Shown here: positions 41,639 through 43,135 of the stretch, piece after piece | Layout of the letters: every line of letters begins with the position of its first letter | Position numbering within the stretch: the stretch's first letter is position 1 | Assembly (NCBI GenBank): GCA_947588685.1 | Contig: CANPYM010000023.1 | Location: forward strand, 1-43,135 | Source: an uncultured Bacilli bacterium | GTDB lineage: Bacteria > Bacillota_I > Bacilli_A > RF39 > UBA660 | Reading direction: 5' to 3' | Length of the DNA: 43,135 bases | Program-made: the position numbers and the translations under genes | Notes under the pieces: model-generated | Seen by the model: the letters and a program-made list of their open reading frames with translations, nothing else | Told to the model about the DNA's origin: nothing | Database searches by the model: none

Positions 41639-42393
41639 CAAGATCCTGACCAAGTGGCTTGTGCATAACCCATATTATCAAAATAATCTTCACTTGATGA
41701 TGCAAAAGTAATACCGATATTGGAAACGGTAAAGTCTTTAGCCTTTTCTACTGAAACTGTTTTAACAGCGTGAGCATAATCCCCAGTTGCTTTTTGACTT
41801 ATAATTGTTGAATTAACGGCTTTTGTTACATCAACATCTAATGTTTGAGTTAGTGATGTAAGTTCACCTGTTGGAACTTTAAAAGTAGCTGATGAACCAC
41901 TTGTAAATATTTGCGGATAAAATGTGTTTATTGTTTTACATCCCTCACCTTTCAAACAATATGTTTGTTCAAAATATGGATCAAAAAGTGGCTTAACACT
42001 TGAATAATATCCAATGGCAATTGTGTCATAACTTCTAACTTTTGGGAAGTTTTTCCACTCAAGATTAGCTCGATAGCGATAATAATTACCATTTGTCATT
42101 ATCGAAGATGTTAATTTTTTATAAGTCGTCTCAACTGTAACATTGGTATTAGGATTTAAATCAGAAGTACTATAATTATCATATTCTTGTTTCGTAATCT
42201 CTTCAGTATATGACAAAGGTAATACCTGATTAACATTAATACTCATATAATCATCATACATAGTCGTTGTTTTAAAATATTTTTCCTCTTTAGATAATAC
42301 TATAAAATTATCATCATCTATAGCAAAAATATTGCTTGAATTTATAAAAAATAAACAAGTAAGCATTAAAAACATTATAAATCTCTTTTTCAT
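41635..42393 (-). CDS. Secreted protein of unknown function
   Basis: 252 residues with a clear signal peptide (MKKRFIMFLMLTCLFFINSS, cleavage likely after IFA). The mature part is beta-rich: YYRYRANLEWKNFPKVRSYD and IAIGYYSSVKP, two Cys about eight residues apart (YCLKGEGC), and a Trp-ended C-terminus AQATWSGSW. Similar exported proteins occur in Bacilli and their phages, but no function is known to me. Sits between a truncated XRE regulator and the sigma-like gene. Confidence 0.8.
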   Translation of the reverse strand: MKKRFIMFLMLTCLFFINSSNIFAIDDDNFIVLSKEEKYFKTTTMYDDYMSINVNQVLPLSYTEEITKQEYDNYSTSDLNPNTNVTVETTYKKLTSSIMTNGNYYRYRANLEWKNFPKVRSYDTIAIGYYSSVKPLFDPYFEQTYCLKGEGCKTINTFYPQIFTSGSSATFKVPTGELTSLTQTLDVDVTKAVNSTIISQKATGDYAHAVKTVSVEKAKDFTVSNIGITFASSSEDYFDNMGYAQATWSGSW

Positions 42394-42417
42394 TTTATCA
42401 TCATTCCTTTATTCATT

Positions 42418-43092
42418 TTAATAAAATAATTTATTATTGGATATTTTCTCATTTATCTCAAGTAAAATTTTAAATTTACTAACCTCAGAGTCAGTATTAA
42501 TAAAACTAATTGATACATAACAATTATCAAGTTTCGTTGATATAATAGCTTCATTATTTTTAGATATTTCTTCGAAGAAAATTGTTTTTGTTTCTAAAAA
42601 TTCTGACAAAGTCATGGGATTATCAATATTAGTAAATCTTGCTTGATATAAAATTTTGTTTTTACAAGCTAATGCGATATTAACATTAGAAAATATTTTC
42701 GCATCTAAAGTACCATTAAACTCATCAATATATTCAATATTATTTATTGTCAACATATTTCTCTGACCGTTTAGTATAGCATATCCATTCACCATAAAAG
42801 AATCACTTGAACTTTTAATACTATATACACGAAATTTATCATAATTATTTATGGTATATATTACACAAAAAGTAGTTACTAATAAAGTTACTATAACTAC
42901 AAGTATCTTTAAATATTTATGTTTTGTTTTCCTATTATAATATTTAATAGCGTCAACATTAACATCATTTTGACATTCTTCGCCATTCAGAATATCAGAT
43001 ACATTAACTTCTAAAATATCAGCTAGTTTATTTAAGTTTGATATGTCTGGTGCATTCTCACCTGTTTCCTTGTTCAAATGACACATCATCAA
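42418..43092 (-). pseudogene. 5'-truncated XRE regulator with membrane anchor and external domain
   Basis: The readable part starts at a TTG at 43092 and gives 224 residues. Residues 5-40 are only the last helices of an XRE helix-turn-helix (NKETGENAPDISNLNKLADILEVNVSDIL); the first helices and the Trp usual in KWE are missing. An in-frame stop lies upstream within the window (near 43115), so the loss is real and not just the window edge. A membrane helix (about 60-82) and a roughly 140-residue external domain follow. Either a broken regulator or one that now works without DNA binding. Confidence 0.65.
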
Positions 43093-43108
43093 TACTATTA
43101 TTATTTGG

Positions 43109-43132
43109 GGAGATTATGGCTTTATAATCTCC
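43109..43132. repeat. Inverted repeat at the window edge
   Basis: GGAGATTAT/ATAATCTCC with a 6-base loop, immediately upstream of the truncated XRE gene; no T run on the minus strand. May mark the junction where the 5' end of the gene was lost. Confidence 0.5.
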
Positions 43133-43135
43133 ACC

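Noticed and set aside
43058-43135. Open frame entering from the window edge and ending ...SIDDVSFEQGNR.
   Set aside because: Only 25 codons, overlaps the XRE remnant, no recognisable family; too little to support as a gene.

Overview
The window looks like a chromosomal piece of an uncultured, A+T-rich, spore-forming member of the Bacilli, perhaps of the Erysipelotrichales/RF39-like gut group (the group is an inference). Several things point there: SigF, a SpoIIAA-like protein, SpoVAC/D/E, YqfC/YqfD, SspI and a Cse60-like protein; a single-chain glycyl-tRNA synthetase; the Bacillus-like order yqfC-yqfD-ybeY-dgkA-cdd-era-yqzL-recO; strong Shine-Dalgarno sequences; and the standard code (TGA is used as a stop, TGG as Trp). 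Nearly all genes lie on the minus strand.

Region 1 (1-13.9 kb) is core chromosome: an envelope-type trio (DUF948-like protein, acidic protein, lipoprotein), trmB, a divergent spore pair ending in sspI, glyS behind an unusually short T-box leader, two tandem paralogues of unknown function, then recO, two DUF1653 proteins, yqzL, era, cdd, dgkA, ybeY, a VanZ-like gene where phoH usually sits, yqfD/yqfC and the spoVAC-D-E operon with a good SigF/SigG-type promoter.

Region 2 (13.9-31.1 kb) mixes housekeeping and sporulation genes: a Nudix hydrolase, a stand-alone CHC2 zinc-finger protein, tRNA-Lys with a repeat-rich scar-like gap, a GH25 lysozyme, tRNA-Glu and tRNA-Ile, yebC, ydcF, rnc, yidD, a metal-binding-type lipoprotein that lacks its metal-binding histidines, a DacF-like carboxypeptidase, tRNA-Ser, sigF with a spoIIAA-like gene but no spoIIAB between them, gltX, clpC, cse60, an M23 peptidase and a YgjP-like metallopeptidase expressed from a promoter that predicts a leaderless mRNA.

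Region 3 (31.1-43.1 kb) is an accessory island. In transcription order it holds a one-membrane-segment protein with a truncated XRE domain, a secreted protein, a sigma-70 region-4-type factor preceded by a tiny leader peptide, a promoter with a structured leader RNA of about 150 nt, a short ORF, a phage tail-collar protein, a 2067-residue RHS/YD-repeat protein with an inserted ricin-like domain, a membrane protein placed where an immunity gene would be, small membrane proteins, a holin and an M23/Cpl-7/LysM endolysin. No capsid, portal, terminase or integrase gene is visible. The island is either the distal tail and lysis end of a decayed prophage or a dedicated cassette in which a regulator, an RHS effector and a lysis pair act together, an arrangement resembling TcdR-toxin-TcdE in clostridia. 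It is the best candidate here for an undescribed system.
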